DNA of 64,000 nt from Asterella californica (lineage: Eukaryota > Streptophyta > Marchantiopsida > Marchantiales > Aytoniaceae). Positions within the stretch are counted from its first letter, which is position 1; every line of letters begins with the position of its first letter. Location: positions 5,890,001-5,954,000 of the forward strand of contig JAYKYS010000012.1 in assembly GCA_036924285.1 (NCBI GenBank). Reading direction: 5' to 3'. Below, in pieces: positions 59,610-64,000 of this stretch. The notes beneath the pieces were generated by a model. The model was given only the letters and a program-made list of their open reading frames with translations, was not told the DNA's origin and searched no databases. The translations under genes were made by a program, and so were the position numbers.

Positions 59610-62130
59610 CACTTCTTTGTTTTATAGTGGAATCAACCAAGAGAACTAGCGAACCTCTAGTGACGATGACAACCAAACCACTATGCATTATATATATATT
59701 TTTGGTTTTTTTGGTTTTTTTAATTATGTTGCTATTGTTTTTCGTATATGAATGTTCACTTAGCCAATCAAACAGTAATTTCAAAATATACCTTTTCGTT
59801 GGCTTCTCCGATTGCACATGATCGTTTGATGAAGATTTCACCTCAAGAATGTATCGTTATACGTCAATCGTCAAGAGTAGAGGGAAGATAGAAGGAGGGC
59901 TCCTTGATACTTATATTTCGTTTAGATTTTTGCTTATGAGGATTTCACTACAGAGCTCAGATGGGATCAGGTGGTGTGCTCTTGGTATGACCGCATCACA
60001 CTAGGAAGATCAATATGAAGTTACAAAATAGAAGGTTCTATTGATAAATAATTATAGAACTGCATAATACTATTGTTAAATAATTCAAATATCATCAAGT
60101 TTTGAGGTGCATTAGTCATTGAATTCCTCCAATTGTGAGCTTTCTATGATCAAGAGCTTAGACCTGCATCAAAATACATATGCTATGTAATTGGACTTAT
60201 CCTAAAGTACACAAAGTAATTATTGATCTCACTACATCATCTCGCATTAAGGTTTCCAACAATGGTTTTTGTTAAAATAATAGGAAAAAATATTAAAGAG
60301 AAAAGTTCATTTAATGGATTTAGTGGATGAGTATTTTGGATGTTATTGGATCAATGATGGAGAAAACTTGGAAGTTGTTTAATTCTCTTACCAAAGTGGT
60401 AGAGATGACGATTTTAAAATCGTAGGATTCAAGCCGACTTATGATTTTGCATGTTATGTCTAGATGACGATCTTTGTGAAAGTTTGGACAATCATGTCTT
60501 GATGATGCAAGCACTTAAGTGTTTTGGGATTCATAAGTCTCACTATGCAAGAAACAACTAAGGAGTGAGAGGAGAACTCTCCAAGAAACGTCATCGTATC
60601 ATATTTTCTGTGAATTTTGTTCAAGAAACACGACTCATAGAAATGAAGATATCTTTTATAGAAAAAAGATGAGAGAGAAAAACAACCACGAGAACAAGCT
60701 TTCTAGTAATATCAAACCTCACTCTATTTTCTCTCTATAAACATAAATCTTATGAGCACACCAACATAATATGTAGTTTGCATTTATTCTCTAAACAAGT
60801 CTCTAAACATAGAACAAGAATGGTTAAAGTATAACTTGAAACAAAGGAAACATCTCTTTGCTAGCAAAAGAACTTTTGTTCAAATGTTACTAGATCCAAA
60901 GATAACAATTTTGGATTCTTAAACCGTCAAAACTATTCAACTAGTGCGTATACAAACTGAAGCACTCATTTGCTCTCTCTATACGTTTTTATTTTTCATC
61001 TTACGTCATCTGTTATGCGTAATAAATATGCACAAGAGTTAATCCATTTACACCTTGTATGCATGCATTGGGCTTCTCACTTTTCCACACTCATTCGATG
61101 GACCATATGTACTTCTTATAAGTCAGATTTTATTGTAAGTGAGTTCTCTGGATAAAAAACAAGCAGAACTCTTAAGTCTTTAGTATATTTTTTACGTTAA
61201 TTATCCAGTGACCGTCTTACACAATCAAGATGTTAGAACTTAGTTTGATTTTTTCAATCTTTCGAATTGCACAATGTCAAAAATAAATCTCCAAATAAAA
61301 CAAATAGAATATCCATGAAAAAGTTATTGTACATTTAGAGTAACAAGAATTCAAAAGATTAATAAAATTATCTTTCTATTCTTTGAACATGTTGGGAAGA
61401 GATGCAATGCATAACTTCGAAATTTAAATTCAATATAAAAGCAGATTCATTACACAATAACTCCTTTTCAAGTAAACTTCTTCTGGAATTAAAAATTGGA
61501 AATAAATGTTACTTTACCACAAGAATCTGCATATGAGAGCTAGAGAGGACATTGAAGATATGATTTATATGCCGTGTGCTGACATATCATAAATTTATAT
61601 ACATTATTTAACTTTATTTTCCAAGTTATACGAAAATACTTATCTTTTAATTCATATATCTCTTTCAGCATTATGAATCTGAGATTTTGTAATTTGTCTG
61701 TTCAATATTCCATTAATACATATCATACAATTGTTATACAATGGTCAATATACTAGTTATTACGTGAGAAAATAGAAACTGAAAGATGATACTCCACCGG
61801 AAATAAACACTTTTTGTAAGGATACAAAGTAACTCATATCAACCTCTCCAGCTTAACCCCAGGTGCCGGGCATTGAATGAATAAAGGAAAATTCTCATTT
61901 TCCTCCCGCATAATTAATTTAGAGGAGATATACTTTGTGTCAAGAAACCTATGTAAAAGAGTAAATATCTTCTTAATATATCCGCTATATAAGAAGCATG
62001 GATATTTACTGTTTATAGGAAGAAAAAGAATATACAATTTTCTTAATTTAATATTAGTTTTTTCTTAGGGAAGTTAAGTTATAAATAAAAATAAAAATAA
62101 AAACAATTTTTATTCGGGAAAAAATCGATC
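59610..62130. other. AT-rich intergenic DNA, no gene seen
   Basis: Short ORFs (for example 59585-59821, hydrophobic, and 60320-60514) lack motifs and look like chance openings. No RNA gene was found. Confidence 0.5.
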
Positions 62131-62250
62131 TATATACAAAAAGAAGATACAGGTCTGCGAAAGTCACTTATGGATTTTTTTGTAACTGCAGTTATATACC
62201 AAAAAAAGATTCAATCTGCGTAAGTTACTTATGAATTTTTTGTAACTGCA
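62131..62250 (+). repeat. Tandem duplication, unit about 60 bp
   Basis: 62131-62190 and 62193-62250 both run TATATAC-AAA...CTGCG-AAGT-ACTTATG-ATTTTTTGTAACTGCA with few differences. Confidence 0.7.
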
Positions 62251-62578
62251 ATGATAATGAATCATCATGTGAATCAAGTGATTTTAATTTAACAATTCGG
62301 ACTTGATTAAATAAAGTAAATACTTATAATTAAAGTTAAATAAATTTGTCTTTACTAAAATATATAAATTTTTAACTCGTTTTAATTTTTGAACTTCAGC
62401 AACAATCTTCCCAGTTCCATGGTATTAGTGAATTCTTCCTTACATATTTCGGAAGTCAGTATTCAGTGGATTGCTCGTTATAATTATTTGATCTGTTCTA
62501 ACTATTGTGATGTGTTTTAACATTTGTCTTTTGCTCCGTTTGGCCAGAAGTGTACTTTAGAAGTATATTTTGTATGTT

Positions 62579-62745
62579 CTCTCCACCTTCAGATGGAGAG
62601 GGTGGCTTGCTTCATTCCATTTAACATTCCGGTAGACTAGTAATGCTCTTGATTTACATAAAATCACTCTCTCCACTTTCAGACGGAGAGGGTGCCATGC
62701 TTTATTTGGTTACCTAGACATTCTGTTAGAAGGATTAGGTAACAT
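62579..62745 (+). repeat. Tandem duplication with hairpin, unit about 90 bp
   Basis: CTCTCCACCTTCAGATGGAG at 62579 and CTCTCCACTTTCAGACGGAG at 62669 are each followed by AGGGTG, GCTT-ATT and CATTC-G-TAGA. In the first copy CTCTCCA and TGGAGAG pair as a 7-bp hairpin. Confidence 0.6.
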
Positions 62746-64000
62746 ATTTGTATTTTCATAAATTATCGTTGACTATAAAGAGGAACCGGTCTTTTCCTCG
62801 CACACAGGGGCACAGACGCACATTGTCTTTTCGTGCTTATAACTTTCTGTGGTTCCAGACATAGCTTTTACAGTTACAATTACATTTAATTTAAGTATGC
62901 TCTGGATCTTTTACCTAACAAATTTACATACCTTTCTATTCTTAACAAAGAACATCAGAACGCTTAGGGGATGAATCTAGATACATTTAAAATGATCTTT
63001 GACTTTGGCTTTATCACCCACCAGACAGGTACTCAGACTTATCCGGGTTCATTTCTTCTACACGATAATTTATGCCCTAAGCCATGTTCAGTGTACATGA
63101 GGTTTAAGAAATCTCGAGAAGAATTAGTTTTGGCAAATGGTATGAACAAAACAAGTGCGTCTGATATCTCTGTTAAAAGTACTTGATCGCGGACCATCCC
63201 ACCCGGGTTACCAAGCGTATTTCTATGATTCCCCAGCTTTTACAAAACTTTGTCCAACAGCAACTTCAACTCTTTCACTTTCACTCGAATCTACGAGTAA
63301 GTCTCCCCGTACTACCGAACCAAGGTTCCTGGCAATAAACTCGCAAAAGATCGGGAGCGGAAGGGCACCCGATCACACCAATATAGTGCAAAAGACCCTA
63401 TTTTACTTTCACCCTCTCAAGAGATACGGACCTCACGGCGCGGTCGGTAAGTTCTACTCTCTACTACTCTCAGGAAAGCCTGTCTTTCGGAATCTCATGT
63501 TAGCTACTAGTACATGCGATATATTGCCTTGCACACATAAGTGCACCCATCATCCTCCGTTTGAACGAGATACGCGCGCATTGCCTCAAAACTATGTTCC
63601 TTGCTTAAGAGCTTTTTCCATGGTGAGCTTACTGTGAAACCGAGAGAGACAATCAGTTGAGAAAAACACGGAGTAAACTGTGACCAGAGAAGAATTCAAG
63701 ACCACGTGTGCTTCCTACAAAGTGAAGTGAGGGCTAACATGGTACCCCGAACCGACAATATTCGTAAACTACCATTTCAGATAAGGAAGACCCAAGAAAC
63801 CTACCTAACAGGCAAATTCCAACACACCTGATATGAAACACCAAGTACTCAGTAACAGTGAGATACTCATGGAACATACACAAGTACAAAAAGAAGTCCA
63901 AGTTATCGAGAAATCTATTCTTTTAGGATCTTTACTTGTTTGAATAGAGGTGGTTAACGGCTGTAAGGTTATCCAAATATTTAAGATGCATGCGCAGGTG
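62746..64000. other. Intergenic DNA with one unassigned 160-codon ORF
   Basis: A plus-strand ORF at 63155-63637 lies in a locally GC-richer stretch. Its Ser/Thr/Pro-rich N-terminal part and CDILPCTHKCTHHPPFERDT segment match nothing I recognise. A shorter ORF at 62971-63186 overlaps it in another frame. Neither has a clear promoter or splice context, so no gene is called. Past 63640 nothing is seen. Confidence 0.3.

Overview
The window looks like nuclear DNA of a green plant (streptophyte). It holds two complete, intron-containing plant-type alpha-tubulin genes in AT-rich DNA packed with LTR retrotransposons. Species cannot be read from the sequence. The elements carry Ty3/gypsy domain orders (gag, protease, RT, RNase H, integrase), including a chromodomain element primed with the TGGTATCAGAGC site common in plants. 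No rRNA gene, CRISPR array or bacterial feature was seen.

Layout. 1-1100: the 3' end of a gypsy pol and fragments of a retroelement leader. 1190-6600: a DNA block extraordinarily rich in GAAGAC/GTCTTC with a decayed gag-like coiled-coil gene on the minus strand. 7318-23056: an old gypsy element (called IV here) whose integrase carries a C-terminal PHD finger. It is broken up by a young full-length minus-strand element (I, 8058-16576), a solo LTR (17378-18704) and an inverted pol fragment of another family (19500-21335). 23160-27400: mostly AT-rich DNA with an integrase relic and a possible TA-flanked MITE. 27421-29775: alpha-tubulin gene 1 (+). 31585-32401: second copy of part of the GAAGAC-rich block. 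32402-46474: a plus-strand gypsy element (II) whose pol is interrupted near its end by a nested chromodomain element (III, 39156-45594). 46475-50600: LTR and gag debris. 51480-53621: alpha-tubulin gene 2 (-). 53625-54287: a PIF/Harbinger-like MITE at its promoter edge. 54290-64000: very AT-rich DNA with degenerate satellite-like repeats and no gene I can support.

How it fits together. The two tubulin genes are inverted copies, tail to tail, about 22 kb apart. Exon lengths and splice positions are the same, and TATA box, 5' leader and 3' UTR are conserved, so this is a duplication later filled by nested retrotransposons. The youngest elements (I, II, III) have nearly identical LTR pairs, yet each is disabled mainly by single in-frame stop codons of the kind made by C-to-T or G-to-A change. 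That suggests deamination, probably of methylated cytosine, soon after insertion.

Most interesting candidates: two small ORFs in the leader of element III whose protein sequence and stop positions are echoed in a diverged copy at 615-999; the PHD-finger integrase; a zinc-knuckle module upstream of the capsid region in element II; and a protease with Asp-His-Gly in place of Asp-Ser/Thr-Gly in two diverged copies.
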